In this document: one piece after another, positions 1 through 14,568 of the stretch
How the letters are laid out: the number at the start of each line of letters is the position of its first letter
Position numbering within the stretch: the first letter of the stretch is position 1
NCBI RefSeq assembly: GCF_029784155.1
Contig: NC_073692.1
Location: forward strand, 371,508,813 to 371,572,812
Length of the DNA: 64,000 nt
Reading direction: 5' to 3'
Origin: Uranotaenia lowii
Lineage: Eukaryota; Arthropoda; Insecta; Diptera; Culicidae
Notes under the pieces: generated by a model
Told to the model about the DNA's origin: nothing
What the model saw: the letters and a program-made list of their open reading frames with translations, nothing else
Databases searched by the model: none
Position numbers and translations under genes: made by a program

Positions 1-2108
1 ATAAGACGAGTTGTCGCACGTATTCCAGGATGTGAAACGTTGTGGAATTTTCTCATGATCGCATCGCGAAACTGCTTCGGCACGAATGGACGGATTGCAT
101 CAGTTGACACGTCGCAATAGATAGGCGCAGACGAGAACGGGGACTTGAGCGCTTTTAGCCTGATGGTTGTGTTAAGTGGAGGATTTTCCAGGTACAGCTT
201 CAGCTCGGGATCAGTTTTCTGCTCGAGGGCCATACGATCGAAATCGATTGTATCGTTGGTGATTGACTCGATACGGCTCAACATATCAGCAACTTTGTTT
301 GCTTCGCCGGGGACATGTCGAATGTCGGTTGTATATTCGCTGATGAAGCTGAGGTGGCGTTGTTGAGTTGGACTAGCACGTTCCGGGCGCTGATGGAAAG
401 CTGTAGTGAGAGGCTTGTGATCTGTGTACACGCAGAAATCACGAGCGATGAGCATATCCTTGAAATGCTTTATCGCTTCGTAGATTGCGAATAGCTCTCG
501 GTCATACGTGCTAGCTTTCCTTTTGCTGTCACTCAATTTCCTGGAGAAAAATCCTAATGGTTGTCGATCATCTTCGGTGATTTGATGAAGAACTGCCCCA
601 ATAGCTGTGCCAGAGGCATCCACTTCCAGGGCTAGTTTTGCTTCAGGTGCTGGATGTGCTAGAAGGACGGCATTGGCTAGGTCCTGTTTGCATTTTTCGA
701 ATGCTTGATTGGTTGTTTCACTCCACTGCAAAACGGTGTTGTCGTTCCTTATGTTTCCGCAGATCATCGATTGTAAGATCTGTTGATCGACGGCGGCGTG
801 GGGGATGAAACGTCGGTAAAAATTGATGGTACCAAGAAATCGCTTGAGCTGTTTTGCTACGGTCGGACGTGGGAAATTCAAGACAGCATCAACCTTTTTT
901 GGACTCGGTTTGATGCCATCTTTGGTGATCAAATGACCAAGAAATTCGACGACCGGTTGTCCAATTTGACACTTGCTTGGGTTAATAATGAGACCGTTTT
1001 CCCGGAGTCGCTGGAAGACGGTGCGCAGGTGCAGCTTGTGTTCGTCTTCAGTGGTGGATGCTATGCACAAATCATCCACATAAGGGAATACGAAGTTCAG
1101 ATCTCCGAGAATGTCGTGCAAATGACGCTGGAGAGTTTGACCGGCGTTCCGTAGGTGAAACGTCATGTATTTAAATTCGAACAATCCAAAGGGCGTGGTG
1201 ATTGCGGTCTTGGGAATGTCTTCAGGTGCCACAGGAATTTGGTGGTATGCTCGTTGTAAATCGATGCACGAAAAAATAGACTTACCGTGCAGAATTGTTG
1301 AGAAGTCCTGGATGTGGGGTATTGGATACCGATCTGGGACTGTGATCGCATTAAGATTACGGTAGTCACCACAAGGTCTCCATTTTCCGTTCGGCTTCTT
1401 CACTAGATGCAGTGGACTGGCCCAGCAGCTTTTCGAGGGTTGACAAATGCCTTGTTCCATGAGGAATTTGAATTCCGCTTTGGCTTCGTTCAATTTGTCG
1501 ATGGGCAAACGGCGGGGACGACAAAAAACGGGCTGACCAGTCGTGATGATTTGATGCATTGTTTGCGCTTTCGTAGGACGGTGGTTCATGTTCAGAACTG
1601 TAATGTCCTGAAACTCCTTCAGTAGTTGTGCGAATGGTGCGTTCACATCGAATGTGGTGATGGATGGTTCGGAGACTGCATTGATGTTGTTGATTTCCAG
1701 TTTCGTTGTGTTGTCGACGAGCTTGTTTCTCCGGAGATCCACTAGCAAGTCGTAGTGCTTCAGGAAATCTGCTCCGATGATGGGTGATTTGACTTCAGCT
1801 ATCGTGAAGGTTCAGATAAACGAACGACGTAGACCAATGTCGATCGTCAATCGTTTGGTGCCGTAAGTAGCGATCGGGCTTCCATTGGCTGCGAACAATT
1901 GATGAGAATTCGTTCGGTTCAACATTTCTTTTGGTGTTGGTGGGATCACAGAAATATCGGCTTCTGTGTCGATTAGGAAGCTTTGCAACGTTTGTTGATC
2001 GTGGACGTGAATACGGTGGATGTTTATTGTTTGGTTCAGCTTGATGCTGGAGATTTGATTTTGGTTCGAGCGGCGCTCGGCGAGGAACGTGTGACCTAAA
2101 AACTGCAC
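1..2108 (-). pseudogene. Ty3/Gypsy pol (protease, reverse transcriptase, RNase H), partial
   Basis: Read on the minus strand this is retrotransposon pol. An aspartic protease comes first (SFLIDTEADISVIP, with E replacing the usual G of DTGA; then [15 protein letters not shown]). Reverse transcriptase follows, with [24 protein letters not shown], a [13 protein letters not shown] block and the catalytic YVDD near 1020-1085. RNase H follows, with [19 protein letters not shown] and VYTDHKPL. The frame is open from about 1800 to the window edge, so the integrase lies outside. One in-frame TGA at about 1810, just after the protease core and where family members have a tryptophan, interrupts it, so this copy is probably dead. 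The RT block [12 protein letters not shown] also departs from the usual FGLRNA-QTFQR. The copy sits upstream of chn and is unrelated to it. Confidence 0.9.
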
Positions 2109-2109
2109 G

Positions 2110-2533
2110 TGTGTTTCTTCTTCCGGGTTTGCCGTCGTAGAAGATGCACTGAATTTTCAGATTGTCCTTTTTCCACTTCTCGCACTTTCTGGCTTGTGCC
2201 CCGTGCCGGTAATGAAACCAGCAAATCCATCCACGATTACGTTTTTGCTGCGCATGTTGCTGTGTATCAGGCGACAAATTCTTTGCTCGTTCACAATTCT
2301 GGAATCTTCTCGATGTTGCCTGATCTAGACGACGCGTAAGCGCCTCGATTTGCTGCTCCAGGATGGAGATGGACGTGCCTTCCGAATAATCGGGAAAATC
2401 CTTTTTTGAGGGGATCCATAATTTCGGCACTGTTCGGAAAACTCGAGAAGTTTTTTACTCCCGATACACTTAAAATTCGCGGCGCGACGAAGAAAAGCGT
2501 GGAACTTTCGGGAAAAATCGAGCACTTTCCCAC
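2110..2533 (-). pseudogene. Gypsy gag remnant (C-terminal part)
   Basis: The minus-strand frame from about 2430 encodes a coiled segment (LEQQIEALTRRLDQ) and then ICWFHYRHGAQARKCEKW, the cysteine/histidine block that ends Gag in many insect Gypsy elements. It lies in a different frame from the protease, so a frameshift falls near 2110. I cannot tell whether that is the normal gag-pol shift or damage. A possible start region, MDPLKKGF, near 2420 is in yet another frame. Only about 110 residues of Gag remain, far shorter than usual, so most of Gag appears deleted. Confidence 0.7.
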
Positions 2534-2662
2534 TGCACTAGCGTTTTTTGTTCTTGCACTCGCGACGGAGGCTTCAAGAATTCGAACACTCGCGATAACG
2601 ATAGAACTTTCGGGAAAGTCGGTTCACACGCGGTCACTTTACTGAACGTGCGGGGTCATCAA

Positions 2663-3359
<697 letters not shown>

Positions 3360-4127
3360 TATGGATACAGTGATTCATCTTCGAAAAAAAAAACAAATCC
3401 AACGTATGAAACTTTTTAGTAAATAAATCTGAAGTTTTTGAGTTTTATACAATTTAATGTCATTGATCCTGTTCCGACACAGTCACATCGCAGCGATTCG
3501 GCATCGACACAAAATGAAATACATAAAATTTGACGAAGAAATGAAATTTACTTATTACGAATGTTAAGTGAAATAGAAGAAATACGAGTTAAGTGTAAGA
3601 GAAGAAATACGATGTAATTATCATACACAAACATAAATTCCACATTACACTACTTCACACAACACACATTATAAAACGAAAATGAATTACCAACACTGCA
3701 CACTCACAATATAGAATAAGTAGTGAGAAAACCTTGACGAAAAAGTGATACGTGAAGTGAAACGCTATAATTTAAGTGACATGTCAAATATTTATTTGCA
3801 ACAATAAAATCACTTTTCAAACCTACTCGCGCGCAACGGACGTGTTTTTTACCACCCGAAAGTTCGTTCGTTCTTGGTTTTGTTCTGCTCCGCCATCGCT
3901 GGTCGATTGATGACCGAAATTGTTTGCTGCTCACCCGAAATTCGATAGCCGTTTGGGACCCAATTCGTGGGACACTAACAACGGAATCCTGCGTCCGTAC
4001 AGATCCATTTATAAAAAATATAAAAGGACATTGAAAACATGCAGAGGAAGTCTTTTATAAGGTTTCAGCGGAAATCTATTCAGAAATTTCGAAGTACAAA
4101 ATAAAACTAAAATAGGTATACAATTCT
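3360..4127. other. AT-rich non-coding DNA
   Basis: No gene or clear element was recognised. The open frames are short and lack family signals. Confidence 0.5.
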
Positions 4128-5286
4128 ACGGGGAGATCATCCATCTTGAAAAGAGGTCGTTCACATATGTTTGCAAGCTAAATATTCTACAATTGTATGA
4201 TTGATTTTAGATATTCAACTATAAATATTACAGATTCAACTATACATTTCTGGTTGACCTCTAACCTTTAACTATAAATATGATAAATTCAACTGTAGTG
4301 GTATAATTGATTCAACTGTAAATATGATAGATTCAACTAAAAATGTATGATTGGTTCTAGGTATTGAACTATAAATATAGTAAATTCCTGGAATTGTGAA
4401 AGGTACACCTACTCTGGCTGCCCGCGAAATCAACGTGGATCTCGACGTTACTTCACGTAATCCTGGCCAGATCCCACAGGAAACTAGCTTTGGTATATTG
4501 GTATATCGAATGATAGATTGTTGTCATGATATTAAGTAACTTTTCCCCCCACAAGGTCAATCTTCGAGGGGTGCAGAAGCACGGACTTCTAAGGACGTCT
4601 TCCGGGATCGATTAGTTAAGACGCACAATTTGCTGGGCAACCATGCATCAATATGAAAAACAAATAACAGCGGAGGAACGAGGACATGGATATCGGGATT
4701 TCCGGTCAGCTTTTGTAGCATCGTGGCGGCTAAAACGAACTAGATGCAAAATGCTGAAATAATAAATTAAAAGAAAGTAAACGTTGCAATTATTATGAAA
4801 AAGAAAAATATCTTGAGATATGGTAACTTCCAATATAAACAGAATTTTAAATTACAATATTTAAAGTAGACCTCATTGAATCAATCATAGAAATATAATT
4901 GAATCCATCATATTAATGATTAAACCAGTTGAATGTACCATATTTACAATTAAATCAATCATATTATTATAATTGGATCTATCATATTTACAATCAAATC
5001 AATCATATTATTATAGTTGAATCTACTACAATTATTGTTGAATGTATGACATCAATCGTACATTATAATTGAATCTATTATATTTATAGTTCAATGCACA
5101 AAACCAATCATACAACCATAGTTGAATGTAATATATATACTGTTGAATGCACGGAATCAATCAGATTGTCTATTACATGTATTGTTGAAATTTTGATAAT
5201 TATAGTTGATCGAGAATCACTCAGATATATGATTGAATATAAGTGGATTATTGTTGGAGATACTATACTTTTTTTCTCCGTGTAGC
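4128..5286. mobile_element. Foldback-type element with reiterated inverted arms
   Basis: The left arm (about 4190-4390) repeats the motif ATTCAACTATAAATAT with variants. The right arm (about 4870-5250) repeats its reverse complement, ATATTTATAGTTGAAT and relatives, about ten times. The ends, CTACGGGGAGAT at 4128 and CTCCGTGTAG at 5286, are roughly inverted. The loop (about 4400-4850) has a different base composition and no recognisable gene. This fits a foldback or MITE structure. No target duplication was identified. Confidence 0.55.
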
Positions 5287-8200
5287 GTTCATGTGAAGAG
5301 TGTTTTTGAGTGTTTCATAACATTTCGATGAAAATAACCAAGTTATTCCATTTAAGAAAACCAATACTGAACTATTGTCCAAACACTTGTAAACGTTATT
5401 CTGATAAAAAAAAAACAAATTTTTTGAAAGGCTCGTCAATACACAAGCTGCCGTTTTTTTTTGCAGTTAAAACCAACGACAAAACACTGGATCCAATGTT
5501 TCCAACATTCGAAGCTCGATGTTTCAAGTTCCCCATCATTGGCAATAATAATTTAAAAGGCCCTCTAATTTATGCAAAACCTCACCCACAACCCACCGAC
5601 CCGTCCAATCGAATGCCTAATAGTACATGTGTTACCCAAAAGATCATTCGACGAGCTCTTCTTCGTCGCCCCGTATCGACCAGAACCTCTACGAGGAGGA
5701 GACACAATCGTCAGAAACCAGCTCGCGATATTTTATTTTATTTTTTTGTTTTGAATTTTTCTGTCGAGGTCAACCCAACCAACTCGATCGGCAACCGACT
5801 GATCGACCAGTCAGCCACCACCCCAAATCAACAAGGAGGAGGAAGCACACTAGAGACGATGGTTGTGCTGCATAAAAACAAGGAAAAAAAAGCAAATTAA
5901 TAAATTTCCAAGAAAACCACCGAAAAGTTGAACCAGCTTGGGTTGGATGGGTTTTTTTTCGGTGGAGACCTTCTCTCAACACAAAGTTTCGTTCGGACAA
6001 AGATCGCTTCCCCCTTTGCGTGAGATTTCTCGATCGTTTCAGACTTTTCGGGAGGGGTGTTATTTTTTTCCTTTCGCATGTTTTCATGTCATACGTTTGT
6101 GTGCGGGTAGCCTCGAGGTAGCCAGATGCCACCTTCTCGAGTCACCTTACGCCGAGTCTTCTCTATTTTAGGGACGCGCACAGGTACCTTCCTACCTGGC
6201 TGGTTGGAGGACGATCATCATCGCCTTCGTCATTGAAGCAAACGATCAGCAGGTTTGGTGGGATGTTGTTGTGGTGGTAGTTTGTCTCTTTTTTATTCCT
6301 GAGTTTCTTTATTCCTACTTCGAATTCGAAAGTTTCTCGCATCGCTCATCCTGTTGGTGGATTTTTTGCCACCCATCCGTGGTTGGCAAAAATATGTCGA
6401 CCTAATTCTTTCCACGGGTCCAAAATTTTACGATCGTGCTTCAGCTTCTTCTTTCATGTTTCCTGGAAGTGAGAAAAAATTTGAACGAGAGATTTCAAAA
6501 GAGTTTTCCTAAGCGACTGGACGAGCTGAAATCCAATTAGAATAACCTTCTGAAAAAAAAATACTTCAGTAGTGTGCTAGTCATTTGAATTTAAGTTTTG
6601 TGAAAATATTTAAAATCGTAAATAAGACAGGGCTGAAATATTTTTGTGAAAAATTATATTCCAGTTAATCGTAGGCCAGTGATCGAATTTTTGATCGAAG
6701 ACTGCTCATTAGCTTCAGCACGGAAGGTTCGAGTAGGCGTTGACTTGAAAAGACGTCAAAAATTTTCGCACCTTGAAAAAAATGTTTCCTGTTTAAGTGA
6801 AAAAAGTGTTATCGAAATCAAATTCAAGTGATAATGAATGCGAAGGTCTTGAAAAATGCTTTCGCGAATTGAGAAATTACCAAGAAAATTCATATGACTA
6901 CTGAAAAATGTGGGACAAGGAAAGCAAACGGGTTTAAGAAAATTGGTTTGCAACAGGTTCCGGTATCAAATTAGCCCAAGGTTTTGCCCTGTCAATCCTA
7001 GCTCACGAATCCGGACTCGAGGAAGTGGTTTGCGGTCGAAGACAATGTAATTTATTGGTGATATCCAACCACGATGGAAGTAATAGAATCAGATTTCCCA
7101 ACATCAAAAATCCCCAAAAAAAAAATCTCCGCTTGAAGGGCAAGTTTGGCGTATTTACAAGCTGTGACTTCTTCAAAAACTTGAGTTGTCTATTAAAAAC
7201 TCAGGTTTGGGGGGTGGGAGTTCTCAAATTTGGGCATTTTTGATTTTCAGTGTTGCAAGCTTTTACATAACGAGATGATTTGTTTCATTAAAGAGTGGGG
7301 CTCCCATACAAAATGGACATAAAATATCACAAAATTCGAACAAATTTCGTGTGATGTTCTAGGAGTAAATTTCGGCAATGAACGCAATTATAAATTGATT
7401 TTCGCGCCTTGGTTTTCGCCCAACGATGGAGCGCACCAATGGCAATACGTATGTATGAAGCTATCGGGGGTGGCAAACAGTTTTTCCTTTCTGTTGTGTT
7501 TGACCGGGCGACCCCCAAATCGTGCTACAAAACCACCTAGCACGCTCAATGAAACATTCGCGGCGGCGGCGACAACGACGGCCACATTTCGCCGTCGTCG
7601 TCGTGACGTGACGACGAGATCTGGATTTCCTTCACCACCCCTTTATTTTATTTTTTTTTTGCTGCCAGACAGCTTAACTTTACAACGATGTGGTGCAGCT
7701 GTTTCCACCCATGCGTCCCACAACATTCAATCGCGGAAAGACCAGGCGGATTCGCCCAGTAGAGTGTTTCAATTTCGAGATCTTCTTGATCGAACTTTCA
7801 GCGGGGTTATGACATGGGAAAAAAACTGGAGCACCCTAATCAAATCAAGCTCTCCCGGACGATGCCGGCAAACTAAGCTAAACACCATGGCTTGGTGGCC
7901 GTCATCAGTGAGCCAATAAATCTAATCCTCGTTCCTTCCTCCCCGGAAAGATGAAGGTGGGAGGCCGCGAGCGTTCCATCAGCAGCCCTAGCAAATTTGT
8001 CGATGGTGGCCCGCCACACATCGCTGCCAAACCAGAGAATCGAGAACTTTTAATCAAGTCTCGACTCCCTGACTTTGGACGACGACCGACAACAACGTCT
8101 GGCTGACTGGTTCAGTAGCTCCACATAAAGCATGTTCCAACCTCTGTTTTTTGTTTGTCTCGTGACGCGTTTGATTTTTTTCTTTCTGTCATTGGCGTTG

Positions 8201-10310
8201 ACGACGTTACTTGCCCGGCAAATGGTTTTATCTCGTTTCTCGCGATGGAAAAAGGAACTAGCAATCCTTATTTTGTTCTGAAAATTTAAACGACTAAGTT
8301 CTTGGAAATAATAAAACAAATTATCACCAAATCACCAAATAATAGAAATTCTGGCACTTTGGGAGGGTTTACGTCCTTTTGAGCCTCACTTGGACATTGT
8401 TCGTGGCATACCATTCCATAATATTTTCCCAACATGGGAAAATGCAAAATTCCGCCAAAAATTTTATCATCATATCGGCAGCTTTCGTTCAAAAAAAGAA
8501 ACTCCACCACACAAGCAAGATAATCACCAAGCATCAACAAACAAAAATAAAAACACTGACCGCCCACACATGCTTTCGAAAACAAAAAAAAATTCATTCA
8601 TGCCTACTTAGATTAAAAAAAACAACCCAACATCATTTCAACCCACCCGGCAAACGAAGCTGATAATCATCATCATCGCCATCATCGCCATCATTGAAAC
8701 CGTCATCAATGTTAGCTGACTAACACACCACACGAGGACGGAAAACAAAATCAACATTTCTAGAACCAGCCCTAGGTATTTGGCTCCCACAAGCTTTGTG
8801 CGATAAACGAACCGACCCAACAGACCGACCGAATGGACGACGACGTCCCATAAATTTATTAAAAAAAAGATGTTTCCTAGAAGACTTCCACGAAGAAAAC
8901 GAAGAAGAAGAGCACCACCAAGTGTTGGTTGAAGAGGTCGTCGCCGCAAGTCGCAAACAAAGTGGGGTAAAACGCCCACTTGCACCTGAATTGCCACCCA
9001 CCCACCACCCAAATCAACGACGCGACGCGAAACGAAGCGGCGTCATTCGAACGAAGAGACGTAAACAACAACAACGACAAAAACCAAATCGGATAAACAT
9101 GCTCGATGCTCTCGAGTCTTGAGTCGTTCTCTCAATCGAGTAAGGTATGATAAAACCGGATGAACGCTGGCTCTAAGCTTAAAAATTGGGGAAGCTCCCT
9201 ACCCCACCGGGGGGTTTTTTTTTGCTTAGCTGTCTGTCTGCCGGCGGACGCACTTGAGTCGGGTGTTTTTGCGCTCTTGAACCCGGTTAATGGTTATCAG
9301 TACCTCAGTCAAGGTATCATCAACAGTTGTCTGTCGTTGCTGCACGAGCAAACAATATTTTAACGGTCGCCATGAAAGAATTAGTTTGGAATTTTTGGTA
9401 AAGAATCTCCTCTCGCAAAGACATCATTTCCTTTATACCTACCTACTTTTTTTGTTATGTTTAGTAGACTGAGTCGATGTATAGTCAAATCTGAATTTCT
9501 CAAACCCCTGGGGTCTATAAAAAGCATCGTATCAGTTCACAACTCATCCATGATTTTTTTCAGAAATTTTAATTTTTTTTATATATATTTACGACACTTT
9601 ACCATCCTTGTGGCATTCGTGTCTGGCAGAATTTTTAATAATTTTTATCGTTTACATGGGTAAATTTGAACTTTCAGTTTTGTATGGGAAAATTGAATAA
9701 TTTGTACTGAAAAATCAACATTATTTTTGTTTCTTCTGTGGAACCGAGCCTGCTAACGGTTTTGTTGCCAATTTATGAATTTTCTAAAGGAAACTTTCCG
9801 CTGAACAACTTTGTCGAAGACCATAACTTTATCACTAACCAAATTTTATCACTTTTTGAATATTTTCATTCAAATTCATCAAACATAAGACTCTCAAAAT
9901 CCAATTTATTTGCTTTTCATCAGCTCTGCAAGTTATGTAGAAAACAATAAAGCAGGCGTGTTATTGTTACTGTTATTAGCTATCAAAATAATTATCAAAA
10001 CTTTTCCATAACATTTTAGTCACTTCATTACGGGACACAAGAGGTTTTTTTTCTTTCTGTTTACAAAAATCGTATTCTGAACCCAATTCCGTAAAACCTA
10101 TCTGATAATGGTAACTTTCTATCTTCACCAATGCCTCAGTCTGTTGCTTCACTTAACAACTTAACCCATTATTGTAAAGTGAATTTCAGAAGGAAGGACG
10201 CACATGTTGATATCCTTTTCCAGCACTATTGAAAATAAAAACCTGTAAAAATTTACTTTCAAAAGAATTATTTTATTTTGGCATTCTTGTTCCTGATTAT
10301 GCCTTTCATG
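5287..10310. other. Non-coding region upstream of chn
   Basis: This is mixed-composition DNA with GC-richer stretches (5.6-6.3, 7.4-8.1 and 8.7-9.3 kb), such as CGTCGTCGTCGTGACGTGACG near 7590. Several open frames of 60-196 codons overlap on both strands, with no domain signal, no agreement with splice sites and Asn/Lys- or Arg-rich composition typical of chance frames. It could hold regulatory DNA or an untranslated first exon of chn, but no exon can be supported from sequence alone. Confidence 0.5.
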
Positions 10311-10311
10311 C

Positions 10312-11319
10312 GTGGTTATTTAACCATAGAAAATAGCTATAATATGGAGGTTACATTATTGTTTCGTGTTCAGACACTTGAAAAGCCTATTCCCTAACGG
10401 GCTGAAACGTGAAAAACTAGATGAAAACGTTAAAAAATGCATTTTAAAAAATTTTGCCAAAAGCTGAAAACCAGCCACTGTGGAGGCATAATGAGAACCC
10501 CCCATGAGGCAGTATGAGCACCATTAATCAGGGCAAGATGTGCGTTTTTGCCGGGGAATCTAGCAGCGAATTCAATTCGATGAAGTCAGGTGAGTCGTAG
10601 ATTCATCAAACAAAGCAATAACAAAATAATCTAGGTCTGTTTGTAGAATACAAACAATTCACGCACGCTCATACATTAAGTGCTTTGTTCGGAGGATGAT
10701 GCTACTAGCCGTATAATGTAACAATAAAAAAATCGATCATGAATTGTGAATGGAAAAAAATCACCTCGAACAGAAATCTAACTCTAGTCTTTTGATTACC
10801 TCTCCGACACCTTACCAATAGGCTAAATCGTCGGATGAAAACTAGTCAAGGTGTGGCGCTATAAATCAATTTTAATTCGCTGCTAGATTCTACGGCAGAA
10901 AATGCTCATTATGCCTCGATAATATGGTGCTCTATATGCCCCTAGTCAACAAATTTAAGTAAAAACGTGTTTTAAAATTGATAAAAGTGAAAAATCAAAA
11001 ATTTTTTGATGGTAAAAATTGAGAAACAATGTGTACATCATGTTGCAGTGCGTACATTATAGATCAAGGTTATTTTAAGATCATAAGAGCTTATTTCGTG
11101 GTGCTCAAAAATTATAATATTTTCGTAACTTGAGAACAAAGCTAGTTTTTTTAAATATCTCTGTAAAGATGATAAGGAGATTCCTTTTTTTGTGAAAAAT
11201 TAATACTATAGGAAGTACTAAACAAATCCTCATGAAAATTTATTTAAGAAAATACGCACTTTCGTAGAAAAGCGTAGTTCTCATTATGCCTCGGGTGCTC
11301 GTTACGCCCTCATCTCCCC
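10312..11319 (-). mobile_element. GGGGAGATG-ended TIR element, copy A
   Basis: This is an inverted copy of the element at 51265-52515. Shared blocks include the CATCTCCCC end followed by TA at 11320, the CATAATGAGAACC and GGCAGTATGAGCACC motifs near 10490-10520, and the block around 10550-10860. The other terminus at about 10.31 kb is missing or eroded. There is no coding capacity. Copy B carries an extra insert of about 205 bp that is absent here. Confidence 0.8.
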
Positions 11320-11869
11320 TATTGTTGATATTAGTGAATTTGTAATAAAAAAAATGATAAAAATGCATTTTGTAGAGAAAATTTTGTTTCATCGGCAGTT
11401 TTAAACTGGATGGTAACATTTCTAAAAATCTGATTTTCTATGGGTCTTAAATTTCAATTCAAAACAAAGATTTCAAGTGTTTTTTTTAACAAATTTGTTT
11501 AAATTTGAAGAAGTTATGTAAGGGTGTAAAATTTCATTATGCTCAAAATACGAAATTTACCATGTTACCAACAAAAAAATTCGTTAAGAATTGAATAGAA
11601 ACAGTGCCACCTACTGTGCTTTTCAAAAGTGATCAGCCAACTTTCCAAGTGCCTAGTTTTCGAAAAGGCGTAATCGTATATGAACTCATAAATAGTTAAA
11701 CCAATGCACAATGGGGAAAAAAGTGTATAAACCGCGAAGAAATTCAATATCTTCCGCCCTACATTAACCAAAGCTACAAAAATATATTTTCCTTTAGTGA
11801 AAATACCCGGAAAATCGATTGGACATAGTTTCAGACGCCACACAAGCTTATGAACAGAGATATAGTGCC
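11320..11869. other. AT-rich non-coding DNA
   Basis: No gene or recognisable element was seen. Confidence 0.4.
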
Positions 11870-12370
11870 TTTTTAACCCCTAATTCCCGAATATTTTGAA
11901 AACATTCCCGAAAAACACTGATTTGGACTAAAACATTTTGAACAAAACTTGACCTATCTTGTGTGATTTTTTCCGAGGAATCAAATGAAGGCTGTTTGAG
12001 CCACCGCACGCATCGGAAAATGGAGCTATGACCGTTTTACCCTCAATTCCTCTACAATTTTTCAATTAATTGAGAAAAAGCATCCTCGGACTTGAAAATT
12101 TTGAATCAAATGAGACCAACCTTGTGTGATTTTTTGCTCAAGAGTCGAATGAAGGCTGTTTCAGCCACCGTAAAATGGAGTTATGGCCGTTTTACCCTTA
12201 ATTTCCCAACATTTTTTAATATAGTAAAAAAAGTATGCTCGGACTTGAAAATTTTGAACCAAATGAGACTAATCTTAGGTATGTATTTTTTTTCCCCAAC
12301 AACTTTCAATACATTTAGAAAAAAAAGCATGTTCGGACTTGAAAATTTTGAATCAAATTAGACCATCTTG
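11870..12370. repeat. Degenerate tandem repeat, unit about 155 bp
   Basis: The phrase (T/C)CGGACTTGAAAATTTTGAA recurs at about 12083, 12236 and 12331, with a weaker copy near 11925. Between copies come GAAGGCTGTTT-AGCCACCG and AAAATGGAGYTATGRCCGTTTTACCC. The spacings are about 158, 153 and 95 bp, so the last unit is shortened. Confidence 0.8.
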
Positions 12371-13660
12371 TAGAAAAGTTTGTTGTCATCCATCAGTGCT
12401 CTCAAACAATTAAAAGTTTAACCGAATACAGTTTTTTACTCTTGATTACTTTAAAAAAAATCTTATAGTTATAAATCTTATACTAAAGCTTGCCAGTACG
12501 CCCATATTTATACGGGTTTGTCCGGATATTTAAAACAAAATTTAGTAAAGTCCGATCCGGCCCGGTTGCCAGGATTTTATTGAAAAAAGCCAAATCAAAC
12601 AGAAAAAACAAATAGTGTTGTAAGTTTTTTTTTATTTATGAGTCCAAAAAGAATTTTTTTAGAAAAGTTTTATAAATATAATCATGAAATGTTTTTTAAG
12701 CCTTAAATACAATTTAAAATCTCCTGATGAGTTTTAATGAAAAAAATGGTTTTTTAAGTTTTTTTTCTTGATTTTTGTTGAGTTTTTTGAGGATGTTTGA
12801 TCGACAGTTTTGAATTGAAATGCCCAGCTTCCTTCAGATTTTTAGATAAAATAGTCCGGATTTGTCCGGCCCAGATACGTGTTGAAAAAATTGTGGTAAC
12901 CTTACCATAACACCAGTATACCATTTTTATTTATTTCATAATATCTTTCATGATAAGTTAATTGACTTCGTTTATGAATTCCATACTCGAAATATGATTT
13001 GGAGTTTTCAAAAAATCTGATGTGCCCAATTGAAGGGTATTGAAAAAGGCAAAGTCAACGCAAAAAAAATTATTCCTTTACAAACTCATCCATTTTTAGA
13101 GGAATGCTTGATTTCCATTCACCAAACGTGCTCCACTGCCGCTCATAGCAAGTCCGTCCCATTTGCGTTTTCATCATTTTTTAGTTCATCTCTGGAATCA
13201 CTTTTATTTTATTTGTAGTTTCAAGAGAAAACTTTATTCTCAGTACTATGTTCTGATGAACATTGAAAAAAACCTCAAGTAATTTTGTCCCATCGAACAA
13301 ATAATCTTTCAGTAGCCGTTGCAGTGACAGATTCTGTTGATTACTTTGATTAAAAAACGCATACAAGTGCCGGCAGTCCCGGGCAATTGAGTTAGGTATG
13401 TTTTGTAAGATTAAACTAATCTGAAATCATATTATTAAATTATATTATTATAATTTACTTAGTAAAATGTTTACCTTTTTATGATTTCTTTTAATGAAAT
13501 ATTCAGTATTGTCCAAAAAGTGAAATATCCACCATCGATTGTTCCAAATTGAATATCTAAATAACATTTAGAATCTCAAATTAAAGATATTTAAGCATAC
13601 TCCGTCGATCGGGACCATTTTTCCTTCGGCAGAAAACAACACAAATTGAGAACCATAGCA
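12371..13660. other. Non-coding DNA with remnants of a TCCGG-rich element
   Basis: The segments near 12495-12600 and 12835-12910 contain repeated TCCGGAT/GTCCGG motifs and GTTGCCAGG, like the element at 21890-22400, so a diverged copy of that kind of element probably covers about 12.48-12.91 kb. The rest is AT-rich without signals. Confidence 0.4.
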
Positions 13661-13664
13661 ACAT

Positions 13665-13975
13665 ATTTTACTACACGGAGAAAGGTTGAAGCACTGACCA
13701 TACTGACTGGACACTCGATTTCGTTTTCTGGATATTTTTTTTTTCAACAGTACGCAATGTCGATTCCAGAGTGCGCATCGATCGATTTGAAGAAATGCTA
13801 TCCCAGTTTAGTTAGGAAACGCCACCCAACTTTAAAAAAAACAGGCAATTGCTCCGATGAAATCGGGCTAAACAGGTACATTTTTCCTACAGGGCATTTT
13901 TTGTCACATTTTTCAGGTTCGCCACCTGCCGTCGGTATTGCGAACCTACAAAATCTCACAAAATAAATTAGACAA
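13665..13975 (+). repeat. Dispersed repeat, copy 1 (second copy at 61.15-61.41 kb)
   Basis: The sequence aligns with the reverse complement of 61150-61410. Shared landmarks are GGACACTCGATTT or AACACTCGATTT, GTACGCAATGTCGAT, CAGAGTGCGCATCGAT and GATGCTATCCCAG. A CTACACGGAGAAA terminus, common in mosquito MITEs, lies at its left edge. Confidence 0.7.
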
Positions 13976-14568
13976 AAAATGGTTCTAAGTTCATTCTAAG
14001 TTTCATGTCAGTGTGATCAGTGGGAGAAGTAGGCTGAAATTTCTATGTGGAAAATAAATCATAAATAAAATTTTCTGCATGGTCAGAGAAATGCAAGTTC
14101 AAGTACGAACTTCTGTAGTTAAGACGCGACTAAACTGAAAAAAATATGGAAAATAATAAAAAATTGTTTGGTGAATCTTCAAATAAGGACAATAAGAAAC
14201 AGTAGTAATTGTTACGTATGATTCCTCAATATGTTGCTATTCAAGTGTCAGTCGAAATTAGGAAAAAGTTAGGAAATGATACTGAAGAATCAGAAAAAAT
14301 GGGAAAGTTGGAATAACAAAATATCACTTCTAAAAGTGTAGATAAAATTTGAAGACTCTAAGGAATGTTTCAGGATAATATGAAATTTCGTGACGGAATT
14401 CAGTCTACTACCCTATTCTGTTTAAACTAAGTAAATTCGCGTCACATTCACAACTTTAAAGAGGCATAACTTTTTTCGTTGTTGTTCAATCGAGAAGCTA
14501 TGCACATCAAATTGTGCGTAATTGTTTTATTTTATAACTTATTTGAAAACACCGATATCTTTTTCCAC

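Noticed and set aside
5310..5900. 196-codon open frame on +
   Set aside because: Low-complexity, no domain, overlapped by other frames, and no initiation or splice context.
7395..7919. 174-codon open frame on +
   Set aside because: Composition driven by CGTCGT and T-rich tracts; antisense frames are equally open; no recognised domain.
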